Shown: positions 36,444 through 46,407 of the stretch, in pieces
Numbering within the stretch: position 1 is the first letter of the stretch
How the letters are laid out: each line of letters begins with the position of its first letter
DNA from: Desertimonas sp963733085
GTDB lineage: Bacteria > Actinomycetota > Acidimicrobiia > Acidimicrobiales > Ilumatobacteraceae
NCBI GenBank assembly: GCA_963733085.1
Contig: CAVTBY010000012.1
Coordinates: 1-64,000, forward strand
Reading direction: 5' to 3'
DNA: 64,000 nucleotides
Notes under the pieces: model-generated
What the model was told of the DNA's origin: nothing
What the model saw: the letters and a program-made list of their open reading frames with translations, nothing else
Databases searched by the model: none
Program-made: the position numbers and the translations under genes

Positions 36444-37208
36444 TCAGGCGTCGCTGCGCTCGGTGCGGATCAGGCCGAGCACAGCGATGGCGATCACCCA
36501 GGCGAAGAAGTACAGCCCAGCACCGAGGCGTGACATCAGCTCGGCGTCGTCGTCACCGCGATCAGCGATGGCGAGCGTCAGACCCTGGGTGAACGGCAGG
36601 TACTTCCCCCACTCGAGGTCGAGCGCCGCGAACAGCAAGCGGGCGAGGATGTTCTCGACCACCAGGGGCCATATCAGCAAAGCCGCAACGGCGGCCGGGG
36701 TGTTGCGGATCAGGTTGCCGAGACCGAACCCGGCGATCGTCACGCCGATCGCCAGCAGGGCGAACCCGATCAGCCCGGCCCGTGGCGCATCGACACCGAA
36801 CTCCCCCGACTCGGACAACGAGAACGACCCGTCGAGAAGGTTCGTCGCCAGCAACCAGGCGGCGGCGATCACCAGGGCGATGAGGATCGCCGTGACGAGT
36901 AGGTGGACGCTGAGCTTGGCGAACAGCGGCTTGATGCGTGCCGGCTGCGCCGCGAACGTCGGGCGGATCGTGTTGTAGTTGAACTCTCCGGACATGCCGA
37001 TCGTGGCGAGCACTCCCAACAGCAGCGCGCTCAGCCAGCCCAACCCGCCGATCAGGTCGGCGACGTCCGCAGAACTGAAGAACTCGTCGCTGAGCCCGGC
37101 AACGAGCGCGGTGACGACGACCGGGAAGGCGACGGCGATGATGACCAGCACCTTGTTGACCGTGAGCGTCGTCAACTTGACCCACTCGCTACGGATGGCG
37201 TCGATCAT
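36444..37208 (-). CDS. ABC-2 type transporter permease
   Basis: 254 residues with six hydrophobic segments and the amphipathic start AIRSEWVKLTTLTVNKVLV typical of actinobacterial ABC-2 permeases (also GMSGEFNYNTIRPTFAAQPA). Its ATG overlaps the ATPase stop (ATGA). With the ATPase it forms an exporter of unknown substrate. Confidence 0.9.
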   Translation of the reverse strand: MIDAIRSEWVKLTTLTVNKVLVIIAVAFPVVVTALVAGLSDEFFSSADVADLIGGLGWLSALLLGVLATIGMSGEFNYNTIRPTFAAQPARIKPLFAKLSVHLLVTAILIALVIAAAWLLATNLLDGSFSLSESGEFGVDAPRAGLIGFALLAIGVTIAGFGLGNLIRNTPAAVAALLIWPLVVENILARLLFAALDLEWGKYLPFTQGLTLAIADRGDDDAELMSRLGAGLYFFAWVIAIAVLGLIRTERSDA

Positions 37209-38152
37209 CGTCCGCTCCCCGGAGCCGGCGGAGCCGGGGCCGGCGGGGATCCACCGGATTGGTACTCCTGCGCTCCCGCCGTTGCCTGGAGGAACGCCTC
37301 CTCCAACGATTCGCTCTGCGGCGAGAGCTCGTGGAGCACCGTCTGGGTCTGCAGGGCAAGGTCACCGATCCGTTCGATGGCCAGTCCCTGGACGTCGATG
37401 CCGTCGGATCCGTACGGCCGGTAGCGACCCCCGGCGCGTTGAAGAACGTCGGCGAAGGCCCGCGGGTTCGGCGTGCGCACGCGCACCCACCGCTGTGCGT
37501 AGCGGTCGATGAACTGAGAGACCGGTCCCTGCTCGATCAGTTGACCCCGGCCGATGACGACCAGATCGTCGGCCATGAGCGCGATCTCGGCAAGGAGGTG
37601 GCTGCTGACGAGGATCGTCCTGCCCTCGCGGGCGAGGGCGACGAGGACGTCACGAATCCACCGCACGCCCTCCGGATCGAGCCCATTGGCGGGCTCGTCG
37701 AGGATCAACGTGTGCGGATCACCGAGCAGCACCCCGGCGAGACCGAGGCGTTGGCGCATGCCCAGCGAGTAGCTGCGCACCTTGCGCTTGGCGACGGAGG
37801 TCATCCCGACGAGCTCGAGAACGGTGTCGACCCGCGACGTGGCGATGCCGTTGCTCGCGGCCATCCAGCGCAAGTGGTTGCGGCCCGACCGCGCCGGGTG
37901 GACGTAGCCGGCATCGAGGAGGGCCCCGACCTGGTACATCGGCCGATCGAGTTCGCGATACTGCTTGCCGTCGAAGCGTGTCGAGCCGCGCTCGAAGCGG
38001 TCGAGTCCGAGCATGCAGCGCATCGTCGTGCTCTTACCCGAGCCGTTCGGCCCGAGGAATCCCGTGACGCGCCCGGGGTGGACGTCGAAGCTGAGGTTGT
38101 CGACGGCCACGGTGGTGCCGAAGCGTTTGGTGATCTCGCGGATCTCGATCAT
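37205..38152 (-). CDS. ABC transporter ATP-binding protein
   Basis: 315 residues. Walker A GPNGSGKSTT, signature YSLGMRQRLGLAG, Walker B LILDEPANGLDPEGVRWI and H-loop SSHLL are intact; the C-terminal extension follows the family of multidrug/antibiotic exporters. Precedes and overlaps its permease. The Pro-rich tail is unusual but short. Confidence 0.94.
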   Translation of the reverse strand: MIEIREITKRFGTTVAVDNLSFDVHPGRVTGFLGPNGSGKSTTMRCMLGLDRFERGSTRFDGKQYRELDRPMYQVGALLDAGYVHPARSGRNHLRWMAASNGIATSRVDTVLELVGMTSVAKRKVRSYSLGMRQRLGLAGVLLGDPHTLILDEPANGLDPEGVRWIRDVLVALAREGRTILVSSHLLAEIALMADDLVVIGRGQLIEQGPVSQFIDRYAQRWVRVRTPNPRAFADVLQRAGGRYRPYGSDGIDVQGLAIERIGDLALQTQTVLHELSPQSESLEEAFLQATAGAQEYQSGGSPPAPAPPAPGSGR

Positions 38153-38249
38153 CGCTGCCGTGTCATGTCCATCTGTCGGGCGGGTCTTTCACGCGACCGA
38201 TGGCCGGCCGCCCCCTGTCGGACGTGCCGGCCACCGGATCGGTTCGCGA

Positions 38250-39816
38250 TCAGCCGCCGAGCGACTCGAGGAAGTCGGCGGCGACGACGTCGGCACCGAG
38301 TTGATCGACTGACGACCTGGGCGAGCAGCGCGGTCAGCGTCTCGGTGTCGAGGGCGGCGTTGACCTCGTCGAGGGCGGCCGTCATCTCGGGCGTGACGAG
38401 CTCGCTGCGCACCAGCGGGAGAACCGCTTCGTTGGGGACGATCGTCTGGTCGTCCTCGAGGGCGACGAAGCCGCCCGTCTCGATCGCCGGGTCGGTCGAG
38501 AAGATGTTGCCGCAGTCGATCTCTCCGCCTCGAGGGCGGCCGGGATGTCGGCTGAACGCCAACGGCACGAACTCGGCGAACTCGGCGTCGTAGATCTCGC
38601 GAGAATCCGGCGAGACCGAACGGTGTAGCGAGTCTCGAACTCGGGCGGGGCGCCGAGCGTGATGTCGTCGCTGTTCTCGAACAGGCTGGACAGGTCGGTC
38701 AGGCCGAACTCGTCGACAACCTCCTGGGTGCACACGATCGTGTCCTTGTCCTCGGCGCGTCGACGGCGTCAGCACCTCGAGCCCTTCGGGCAATGCCTCG
38801 CCGAGGGCGGCGACCTGCTCCTCGACGTTGGCCGCCTCGGGCGGCTCGGCGCTGTCAGGAACGACAGCAACGATCCGGTGTACTCGGGAACCAGTCCGAC
38901 CTCACCGCCCTCGACGGCACCGAAGTACGCCTCGCGGGATCCGATCGCCGAGCTCGTAGCTGACGTCGAAGCCGGCGGCCTCGAGCGCCTGACCGTAGAT
39001 CTGGGCGAGCAGCTGGCTCTCCGAGAAGTCGGCCGAGCCCGACCGTGATGGCACCGGGCTCGCCGGCCGGCACGCTGCTGCCGGGTGCCGACGTGCGCGG
39101 GCGCCGACCCAGGTGCCGACGACTCTGGCGCCGCCGTGGTGTCGGCCGCAGCTTCGGTCGTGTCAGCGGCCGCTTCAGTCGTTTCGGCAGCAGGCCTCCG
39201 TCGTCTCAGCGGCGGCCTCGGTCGTCTCGGCGGCAGCCTCTGTCGTGTCAGCGGCGGCCTCGGTCGTCTCGGCGGCAGCCTCTGTCGTGTCAGCGGCGGC
39301 CTCGGTCGTCTCGGCAGCCGCTTCAGTCGTCTGGCGGCAGCCGTCGGCGACCTCTGTCGTCTCGGCAGCCGTGGTCTCGACCGCAGTCGTCTCGACCGCA
39401 GTCGTCTCGACCGCAGTCGTCTCGACCGCCGCAGTTGTCTCCGCGGCAGCAGCCGGAGCGCTCGTCTCGGCACCGGCAGCGGTCGTCTCCGCGCGCAGCC
39501 GCCGTCGTCTCGGTGGCGGCAGCGCCGGGAGCGCTCGTCTCAGCGCCAGCTGCCGTCGTCTCCGCGCCAGCCGCCGTCGTCTCAGCGGCGAGAGCGGCCG
39601 TCGTGTCCGCCGCCGCAGTGTCGTCTCAGCGCCGGCAGCCGTCGTCTCAGCGCCGGCGGCCGTCGTCTCCGCTCCCGCTGCCGCCGGCTCCGTTGCCGGA
39701 GCGGGGGCGCCGACCACTCCGGTCGTATCGCCGCCGGCGTCCTCGTCGTCGTCACCGCAGGCGGCGAAGATCAGTACGGATACGGCCGCGAGGGCGGCAA
39801 GGGAACGACTGCGCAT
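38250..39816 (-). pseudogene. OpuC-like osmolyte-binding lipoprotein with many frameshifts
   Basis: ATG 39816 opens a lipoprotein signal (SLAALAAVSVLIFAACGDDD). A long low-complexity Glu/Thr/Ala linker follows. Binding-domain blocks are then scattered over several frames: SREAYFGAVEGGEVGLVPEYTGS, written here in part, then CTQEVVDEFGLTDLSSLFEN, DDITLGAPPEFETRYTV, EIYDAEFAEFVPLAFS and CGNIFSTDPAIETGGFVALE, ending QLGADVVAADFLESLGG. At least five frame changes occur. It should deliver glycine betaine/choline to the permeases just downstream. The repetitive sequence makes assembly error plausible. Confidence 0.78.
39163..39700. repeat. Low-complexity tandem repeats in the binding-protein linker
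   Basis: Imperfect 21-bp repeats, two variants alternating, encode heptads of the kind ETTEAAA/DTTEAAA; further on 15-bp repeats encode VETTA (around 39372-39425). The region links the lipid anchor to the solute-binding domain and is where most frame breaks begin. Confidence 0.8.
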
Positions 39817-39894
39817 GGGCGGACCTCTCTTCGGAGTGAAGTTCAGCAAACCATAGTCAGACCGACAGTCACCTGATGCCAGTGTCACGTGCCA

Positions 39895-40585
39895 CTACAT
39901 CGCCAGCGAACCGCCGGCACTCGGGGCACGCACGCCCGGAGAAACGACAAGGCGTTGCAGCAGCGCGAACAACGCCTCGACGACCAACACGAGAGTGATC
40001 ACGGCAATCGACGCTCCGGCGACCACCTCGTACTGGCGTGTTCCGGTACCCGAGAAGATGAACACGCCAAGCGTGCCGAGGCCGACGAAGCCGGCGATCG
40101 TCGCCGTGGCGATCACTTGGTTCGCCGCCGATCGGAGCCCGGCGATGATCAACGGCAGGGCATTGGGGATCTCGACCTGCCACAGCGCCTGCATGCCCGT
40201 GAGGCCCATGCCGCGGGCGGCGTCGCGAACGTCAGCCGGGATGCTGTCGATCCCGGCGGCGGTGTTGAGGACGATCGGCGGCACGGCGAGGATGGTCAGG
40301 GCGACGAGCACCGGCCACAGGCTGAGTGGGCGCCACGTGAACAACAGGCCGACGACGCCGACGGTCGGGATCGCCCGCCACAGTCCGGTGACGTTGGCGG
40401 CGAGGAAGCGACCGCGGCCGGTGTGCCCGATCGCCAGGCCGACGGGCAGCCCGATCGCCGCCGCACCGAGGAGGGCCAGGAGCGAATACCACAGGTGCTC
40501 GCCTACGGCCACGGCGATGCCGTTGCGGCCCCACCAGTTGTCGGCGAGTCGTCAACCAACCGAGGCCGTCGAGAATCGTCCTCAT
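39895..40585 (-). pseudogene. OpuC-type ABC permease 2, single frameshift
   Basis: ATG 40585 starts MRTILDGLGWLT; an offset base near 40548 shifts to LADNWWGRNGIAVAVGEHLW, which continues through GLPVGLAIGHTGRG, LWRAIPTVGVVGLLF and the EAA-type loop DAARGMGLTGMQALWQVEIP. About 230 residues when repaired. It is the second permease of a glycine-betaine/choline-type importer. Its start lies in the reading frame of permease 1 with no intervening stop. Confidence 0.83.
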
Positions 40586-41266
40586 GTCCGTCGCTGCCCG
40601 ACTCGCACGCCATGGCGTCGCCAATCGTCCGGCGAGGACGAGCAACGCGTCGAGCACGAGGGCGAGCACCACGACGGCGATCAATCCAGCCCACAGCTCG
40701 ACGACGATGCCGCGTGCCCGACCGTCGGAGAACAACCGGCCGAGCCCGCCGCGCCCGATCAGCGCGCCGACGCTGATCAGCGACACGGTGCTGACCGTCG
40801 CCAGGCGCAACCCTGCCACGATGCCAGGGAGGGCGAGGGGGAGATCGACGGTGGTGAAACGGTGGAGCCGCCGATAACCCATTCCATCGGCCGCGGCGAC
40901 GACGGCGCCGGGCACGGAGCGGACCGACTCGACGATGTTGCGCACGAGGATCACGAGCGTGTACAGCGTCATCGCCACGACGATCGGCTTGTCGTTGGTG
41001 AACCCGAGCCATGGCCCGAGGATGACGAACAGTGCGATCGACGGAATCGCGTAGATCACGTTCGTCGCCACGAGCAGCGCCGGATAGATGCTCGGCCGGC
41101 GCAACGCGAGGTATGACAAGGGCAGGGCCACGGCTGTCCCGATCGAGACGGCGATGACCGTGTAGCGCAGGTGCTGCACCGTGTAGTACCAGATCACGTC
41201 CCAATTGCCGGCGAGCTGCGGGCCGCTCCAGATCGGCGCGTTGGCAAGTAACCCGGACAACATCAC
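40583..41266 (-). CDS. OpuC-type ABC permease 1
   Basis: About 228 residues: six membrane segments, YAIPSIALFVILGPWLGFT, and the EAA loop VAAADGMGYRRLHRFTTVDL PLALPGIVAGLR. The frame has no stop before the start of permease 2 and runs into it, so the ORF continues to 40232 formally; either the two permeases are fused or a frame error removed a stop (an overlapping TGA exists in a neighbouring frame at the ATGA). Start codons at 41266 (GTG) or 41263 (ATG) overlap the ATPase stop. Confidence 0.83.
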
Positions 41267-42054
41267 ACGTTGAAGGGAGTGTCGACGCGATAACCCGTCG
41301 GCTTGCCGGCTTCGTCGAAGACCACGTCGCGGCGACCGATGAAGTCCTGGATGTACTGCGTGGCCGGAGCGGAAAGGAGCTCGGCAGGCGTCGCCAGCTG
41401 GGCGATATGCCCCGGGGTCTGCATCACGGCGATGCGTGTCCCGAGGACGATGGCCTCGTCGACATCGTGGGTGACGAACACGACCGTCTTGCCCATCTCC
41501 TGCTGGAGACGACGGAACTCCCGCTGCAGCTGGGCCCGCACGATCGGGTCGACCGCACCGAACGGCTCGTCCATCAACAACACCGGAGGGTCGGCAGCGA
41601 GGGCGCGGGCGACGCCGACGCGCTGTTGTTGGCCGCCGGAGAGCTGCGCCGGATACTTCTTCGCCAGCGCCCCATCGAGTCCGACGATCTCGAGCAGTTC
41701 GTTGGCTCGGGTGTTGCGCCGCCGCTTGTCCCAGCCGAGCAGGCGGGGCACCGTCGTGACGTTGTCGATGACGGTGCGGTGGGGGAACAACCCGCTCTGC
41801 TGGATCACGTAGCCGACACCACGCCGCAACTCGTGACGGGGCATCGTCAGCACGTCGCGGCCCCCGATGCGGATCGTCCCCGAGGTCGGTTCGACGAGGC
41901 GGTTGATCATCCGCAAAGTCGTCGTCTTGCCACAGCCGGAGCTGCCGAGGAGGACAACGATCTCGCCCTCGTCGACCGTCAGCGACAGATCGTCGACAGC
42001 GAGCACCCCGCCGAAGCGCTTGGTGACCCGATCGATCTCAATCATCGCGATCAT
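41263..42054 (-). CDS. Osmolyte ABC transporter ATP-binding protein (OpuCA-like)
   Basis: 263 residues from ATG 42054 (GGGG six nt upstream). Walker A GSSGCGKTTT, signature LSGGQQQRVGVARAL, Walker B VLLMDEPFGAVDP, H-loop FVTHDVDEA. It lacks the CBS domains of some OpuCA proteins. With two permeases and the lipoprotein it forms a glycine betaine/carnitine/choline importer. First gene of the operon. Confidence 0.93.
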   Translation of the reverse strand: MIAMIEIDRVTKRFGGVLAVDDLSLTVDEGEIVVLLGSSGCGKTTTLRMINRLVEPTSGTIRIGGRDVLTMPRHELRRGVGYVIQQSGLFPHRTVIDNVTTVPRLLGWDKRRRNTRANELLEIVGLDGALAKKYPAQLSGGQQQRVGVARALAADPPVLLMDEPFGAVDPIVRAQLQREFRRLQQEMGKTVVFVTHDVDEAIVLGTRIAVMQTPGHIAQLATPAELLSAPATQYIQDFIGRRDVVFDEAGKPTGYRVDTPFNV

Positions 42055-42094
42055 TGCGTTCCCCGCCCGGTGCTTCGGCGGGGGTGCGAAGCAT

Positions 42095-43105
42095 TCACCG
42101 GTGGCGGGCGAACGTCTCGATCATCAACCCGACGTCGGGACCTAGGGGGTACAGGATCGGGCAGGTGCAGCCATTGGCGACATACTCGTCGACCTTGGCG
42201 ACGACCTCCTCGGGCGATCCGGAGGCCGTGCAGCGTTGAACGACTTCGTCGGGCACGAGGCGACTCGCCGCCGCGACCTGCTCGTGCGTGGCCGGCCATG
42301 TCAAGACCGTAGCGATCTCGTCAAGCAACTCCTGAGACACGCCTGACGCCTTCATGATGTGCGGCTGCTGACCGAGGTACTGGGTGACCATCAGCCGAGC
42401 GGCATCGAGGGCGGCCTGGCGATCGGCGTCGACACTGCACACCACGAGCTGCGGGCGGTCGACGTCGTCGACGCTGCGCCCGGCCTTGGCCGCACCACGC
42501 GCCAGTGCCTCCATCGCCTGCACGTTGTAGGCGGGATCGACGAGGTAGTTGAGGACGACCCCATCGGCGATCTCGCCCGCCAGCTCCATCATCTGCATCC
42601 CGGTGGCGCCGATGTAGATCGGGACGTCCTTGGGTCGGCGCTCCTGGTACACGTAGTCGAGCTCGACGCCGTCGAGACGGACGCGGGTGCCTTCGATCGA
42701 CACCTGCTGGTTGCCGAGCAGGCCGCGCAGGGCAGCAGTGACCTCACGCATAACGGTGAGGGGCCGGGCCCGTTCGATGCCGACCTTGCTGGCAAGCGGG
42801 TCCCACCAGGCTCCGAGGCCGCAGAGGATCCGCCCGGGGGCGAGATCGTCGAGCGTCGAGAACGTGCTGGCGAGACGGGCGGCGTTGCGCGTCCAGATGT
42901 CGATGACGCCGGAGCCAACCTTGATCCGTTCGGTCGCCGCGGCGAACGCCGCCATCGGCACCACGGCATCGCGCACGAGCCGGCTGTCCGCCTGCCACAC
43001 CGCGCTGAACCCGGCCGCCTCGGCTTGGCGCACGTAGTCGATTCCCTCGCGGATCGGATGAGCGTCCTGCAGGTAGAGAGCGACCGGATACGACGAGCTC
43101 GCCAT
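42095..43105 (-). CDS. LLM-class (luciferase-like) oxidoreductase
   Basis: 336 residues. TIM-barrel pattern of F420/FMN bacterial luciferase-like enzymes: AEAAGFSAVWQADSRLVRD, SGVIDIWTRNAARLASTFST, DVPIYIGATGMQMMELAGE, IADGVVLNYLVDP. F420 is the more usual cofactor in actinobacterial homologues of this type. The substrate is unknown. A palindromic element lies between it and the upstream amidohydrolase gene. Confidence 0.92.
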   Translation of the reverse strand: MASSSYPVALYLQDAHPIREGIDYVRQAEAAGFSAVWQADSRLVRDAVVPMAAFAAATERIKVGSGVIDIWTRNAARLASTFSTLDDLAPGRILCGLGAWWDPLASKVGIERARPLTVMREVTAALRGLLGNQQVSIEGTRVRLDGVELDYVYQERRPKDVPIYIGATGMQMMELAGEIADGVVLNYLVDPAYNVQAMEALARGAAKAGRSVDDVDRPQLVVCSVDADRQAALDAARLMVTQYLGQQPHIMKASGVSQELLDEIATVLTWPATHEQVAAASRLVPDEVVQRCTASGSPEEVVAKVDEYVANGCTCPILYPLGPDVGLMIETFARHR

Positions 43106-43126
43106 CCCGCCAGCATCGCAGAATCA

Positions 43127-43174
43127 ACCGATGGGTGTTTAGGGGACGGAACGGTCCCCTAAACACCCATCGGT
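43127..43174. repeat. 48-bp palindromic element, copy 1
   Basis: Two perfect 21-nt arms (43127-43147 and 43154-43174) around the loop GGAACG. The arm contains CCGATGGGTGTTTAGGGGAC. A near copy lies at 52004-52051. Located between two leftward genes; could act as a terminator, but recurrence suggests a dispersed element. Confidence 0.8.
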
Positions 43175-43192
43175 CGTTCCTCGCGGCTCGGG

Positions 43193-44215
43193 TTAGAGGC
43201 GGGCGAAGAGGCGGGCGGCTTGCTCGGCGGCGTGAGCGCGTACCTCGGCGGCCTCGACGCGGGTCGGTACTCCGTTGGCGACGAGCACCTCACCGTCGGC
43301 GCTGACGACCTCGGTGGCGCGGATGCCGGGCGTGAAGGCGACATGCCACGGCGAGTCGACGTGGTCGTACGTCCAGGTCACCGTGTCGCCGGCACACTCA
43401 GGCAGAAGGCGGTAACCGTTCGTCACCCAGGTCCACGCCGTGTCGGGAACGGCGAGCACGTCGTCGGCACGATGGGCGACGTAGGCCAGGCGAAACTCCT
43501 CGAGCATGTCGGCCCCGATTCCGTCGGTGCCGAGCACGACGTCGTTGTCACGATGCGCTGGGCGGGCATACCCGACGGCGTTGTTCATGTTGCTGCGCGG
43601 GTTGTGGGCGATCGTCCCCGGCAGCGGCCGATCGAGGTGCACGCAGTGGACGAGCAACCAGTCCTTTGCGGCGAGTGATTCCAACCGTGCGCCGGCGCCG
43701 GTGTCGGCAGGACCCTCGGCGACGTGGATGTGCACCCCGACGCCTAGGTCGGCAGCCAAGCCGGCCGCCTCCGTCAACGTCTCTTCGATGCACGTGAAGG
43801 CGGCGTGGACACCGACCATGCCGCGGCCACCGGCACGCAAGAATCGCTCGTTCTCGGCAAGCCCGCGCCGCGCCCCGTCGGCTCCGTGACGGTCGGTCAC
43901 GCCGTATGCGCACACGACTCTCACGCCGACCTCGGCACACGCCTCGGCGATCACATCGAGGCTGCCCTCGATGGCGTTGGGACTCTCGTGGTGGTCAACG
44001 ATCCCCGTCGTTCCGCAAAGCAGTGCTTCGAGGGCGCCGAGGCGCACCGACGCCCGCAGCATGTCGAGGTCGAGGGCGGCGTCGAGCCGCCACCAGATCT
44101 GCTCGAGGATCTCGCTGAAGTTCGTCGGCACCTTCGGCGGTGGCGGCATCCCCCGGGCGAGCGCCGAGTACAGGTGATGGTGCGAGCAGACCAGGCCGCC
44201 GGTCACCGAGCCCAT
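43193..44215 (-). CDS. Amidohydrolase, SsnA-like
   Basis: 340 residues. Metal site in the opening LVCSHHHLYSALARGMPPPP, GIVDHHESPNAIEGSLDVIA, VHIHVAEGPADTG, AHNPRSNMNNAVGYARPA, and D in VLGTDGIGADMLEE match the SsnA/guanine-deaminase-like branch. It lacks the ~60-residue N-terminal strand region of typical members, starting just before the first His motif; the start codon at 44215 is the only one available before the next gene. Related E. coli SsnA sits with selenate/purine enzymes, compare the xanthine-dehydrogenase-like gene at 49319. Confidence 0.87.
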   Translation of the reverse strand: MGSVTGGLVCSHHHLYSALARGMPPPPKVPTNFSEILEQIWWRLDAALDLDMLRASVRLGALEALLCGTTGIVDHHESPNAIEGSLDVIAEACAEVGVRVVCAYGVTDRHGADGARRGLAENERFLRAGGRGMVGVHAAFTCIEETLTEAAGLAADLGVGVHIHVAEGPADTGAGARLESLAAKDWLLVHCVHLDRPLPGTIAHNPRSNMNNAVGYARPAHRDNDVVLGTDGIGADMLEEFRLAYVAHRADDVLAVPDTAWTWVTNGYRLLPECAGDTVTWTYDHVDSPWHVAFTPGIRATEVVSADGEVLVANGVPTRVEAAEVRAHAAEQAARLFARL

Positions 44216-44254
44216 CGGTTCAGGCTAGGCGACCGCAACTCGGGGGTCGGCTCG

Positions 44255-44917
44255 CTACGGACGCAGCCGGTAGCCCATGCCGCGCACCGTCTCGATCGCC
44301 TGGTCGCCCAACTTCTTGCGCAGCTGCGCGACGTACACGTCGACAATGTTGGACTCGGGGTAGAAGTCGTAGCCCCAGCCGTGCTTCAACAGCTGCGTTC
44401 GACTGAGCACCTGTCCAGGGTGGCGGAACAACGCCTCGGCGAGAGCGAATTCGCGGGCCGTGAGCTCCTCCTCACGGCCCGCGACAGTGACCCGCCGGGC
44501 GAGCAGATCGAGCGACAACTGCCCGACGTTGAGCACGGTCCGCGAACTGCTCGGCGTCGTCGTCTCGGTCCGCACCCGGGCGCGGATGCGGGCGAGCAAC
44601 TCGTCGACATCGAATGGCTTGACGACATAGTCGTCGGCGCCGGTGTCGAAGCCTTCGACGATGAGGTCGTCGCGAGCCGTGAGGATGATCACAGGGATCC
44701 GTTGACCTCGCCCGCGGATGGTGCGCAGCACGTCGAGTCCGGGCAGGTCCGGTAACCCGAGGTCGAGGATGAGCAGGTCGAAGTCGTCGTCGCGAGCGAT
44801 GGCTGCCGCTGTCGCTCCGTCGCCGGCAATGGCCGTGGCGTAGCCGTGGGCACGGAGTCCCTTCTCGATGAACGAGGCGATCGCCGGCTCGTCCTCGGCG
44901 ATCAGGATGCGGGTCAT
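44255..44917 (-). CDS. OmpR-family response regulator
   Basis: 220 residues. Receiver domain with phosphoacceptor Asp in LLILDLGLPD and K in VVKPFDVDEL, then a winged helix (LTAREFALAEALFRHPGQVL, SNIVDVYVAQLRKKLGD). Its ATG overlaps the kinase stop. A cluster of TTCAT half-sites upstream of the operon (46776-46826) may be its target. Confidence 0.95.
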   Translation of the reverse strand: MTRILIAEDEPAIASFIEKGLRAHGYATAIAGDGATAAAIARDDDFDLLILDLGLPDLPGLDVLRTIRGRGQRIPVIILTARDDLIVEGFDTGADDYVVKPFDVDELLARIRARVRTETTTPSSSRTVLNVGQLSLDLLARRVTVAGREEELTAREFALAEALFRHPGQVLSRTQLLKHGWGYDFYPESNIVDVYVAQLRKKLGDQAIETVRGMGYRLRP

Positions 44918-46407
44918 CGCGCGGGTCCTTTCAACGGGAGGATCAACGTGAACGTCGCACCCGACCCTGGCCGGTTGTCGAGCTTGATGCGCCCGCCGTG
45001 GGCGTCGACGATTGCGCGGGTGATCGCCAGGCCGAGACCGGCGCCACGTGAACTGCGCGTGGCATCGACGCCACGGGCGAAGCGGGAAAAGATACGCATC
45101 TCGTCACCAGCGGCGATCCCCGACCCTGTGTCGCGCACCCACAGGTACGCCTCTCCGTCGCGAATGGCCGAACCGATGCCGATCTGTGCCCCCGGCCCGG
45201 TGTGATTGGCGGCGTTGGCGGCGAGGTTGATCATCGCCTGGGTGAGCCGGTCGCGGTCGGCGTCGATCGTCATCTCAACGACCTCGTCAATTCGCCAGTC
45301 GCGGGGAGCGATCGCCTCGGCCTTCGCGTGTACCTCTGCGGTGAACGCATCCAGGTCGACGGGGCCGACATGGAGGAACCCGGGCTGCTCGGCGCGAGCG
45401 AGCAGCACGAGATCGTCGACGAGTCGCCCCATGCGGTTGAGCTCGTCCATCACCAACCGCAGGGTGCTCTCGCGCTCCGCGGGGTCGTCGTCGAGCAGCT
45501 GGAGGTGGCCACGGACGATCGTGAGTGGAGTGCGCAGCTCGTGGCTGGCGTCGTTGACGAACGCCGCCTGCGACCGGAACGCGGCTTGTAGGCGGTCGAG
45601 CATCTCGTTGAATGTGACGGCGAGCCGCGACAACTCGCCTGCCCGGTCGACTTCGATGCGCCGTTCGAGCCCACCCTCGGCGCTGATCGAACGAGCCGTC
45701 TGCGTGAGCTGCCGCACAGGGGCGAGCACCCGACCCGCCGCCGCCCACGCGGCGATGCTGCCGAGGGCGACGACGACGACGGAGACGAGGACCACGACGC
45801 GCACGGCGTCGTCGATCTCGTCTCGTTCGTGATCGAGGAAATTGGCGACGACGAACACCCCGAGTGTTCGACCGTCGGTACCGAGCGGCACCGCCATCCA
45901 GCGTGCCTGTCCGGCCGGCGTGTCGGTCTCGCCCAGAACCGTCTCGGTCACGCTGGCCCAGCGGTTGACCAGCTCGGCGTCGCCGTCGAGGCGGTACGGA
46001 GCGCCGAAGCTCGTCTTGTATGAGCGGCCGTCGACAACGGTGAACAAGGCCTCGCCCTCGTGCGGGACGTTGCGCGAGAGGAACGTGTCGAAGATCGCCG
46101 CGACGTCGTCGCCGAACGGCTGGCCGCTGTTTGGGTCGTTGCCGGTCGCCAGGGCGCGCACCTCCTCGACCTCCTGGCGCAGCGCTGCCTCGACACGCTC
46201 GTCGAGGCGGCCGAGCAGGATCTGCCGGACGGCCAGCACGGTGACGACTGCGGCCCCGGCGAGGAGCACGACGAACCAGCCGACGATGCGCAGCCGATCG
46301 ACGGGGAACTGCCGGCGTGGCCGCTGTGAGGCGTCAGGCGTCGTCGTCGTCATCGTCGGCGTCGTCACCGTTGCCATCGTCGTCGCCGGACTCGCCAGTT
46401 GCGACAT
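44914..46407 (-). CDS. Sensor histidine kinase
   Basis: 497 residues from ATG 46407; AGGAGG sits eight nt upstream, better than the ATG three codons earlier. A Thr-rich N-terminus, first membrane segment (IVGWFVVLLAGAAVVTVLAV), sensor domain, second segment, HAMP linker, dimerisation His in FVNDASHELRTPLTIVRGHL and ATPase boxes (NLAANAANHT, DTGSGIA, GAGLGLAITRAIVDAHGG). Its start lies inside the acidic tail of the upstream gene, and its stop overlaps the regulator start. Confidence 0.95.
   Translation of the reverse strand: MSQLASPATTMATVTTPTMTTTTPDASQRPRRQFPVDRLRIVGWFVVLLAGAAVVTVLAVRQILLGRLDERVEAALRQEVEEVRALATGNDPNSGQPFGDDVAAIFDTFLSRNVPHEGEALFTVVDGRSYKTSFGAPYRLDGDAELVNRWASVTETVLGETDTPAGQARWMAVPLGTDGRTLGVFVVANFLDHERDEIDDAVRVVVLVSVVVVALGSIAAWAAAGRVLAPVRQLTQTARSISAEGGLERRIEVDRAGELSRLAVTFNEMLDRLQAAFRSQAAFVNDASHELRTPLTIVRGHLQLLDDDPAERESTLRLVMDELNRMGRLVDDLVLLARAEQPGFLHVGPVDLDAFTAEVHAKAEAIAPRDWRIDEVVEMTIDADRDRLTQAMINLAANAANHTGPGAQIGIGSAIRDGEAYLWVRDTGSGIAAGDEMRIFSRFARGVDATRSSRGAGLGLAITRAIVDAHGGRIKLDNRPGSGATFTLILPLKGPAR

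Noticed and set aside
39163..39440. Regular repeats that could suggest a CRISPR array
   Set aside because: The 21-bp units are in-frame coding repeats (Glu/Thr/Ala) with no unique spacers and lie inside a lipoprotein gene.
43127..43174. Simple intrinsic terminator
   Set aside because: A closely matching copy with the same loop occurs at 52004 in a promoter gap, which a plain terminator would not explain; left open as a repeat element.
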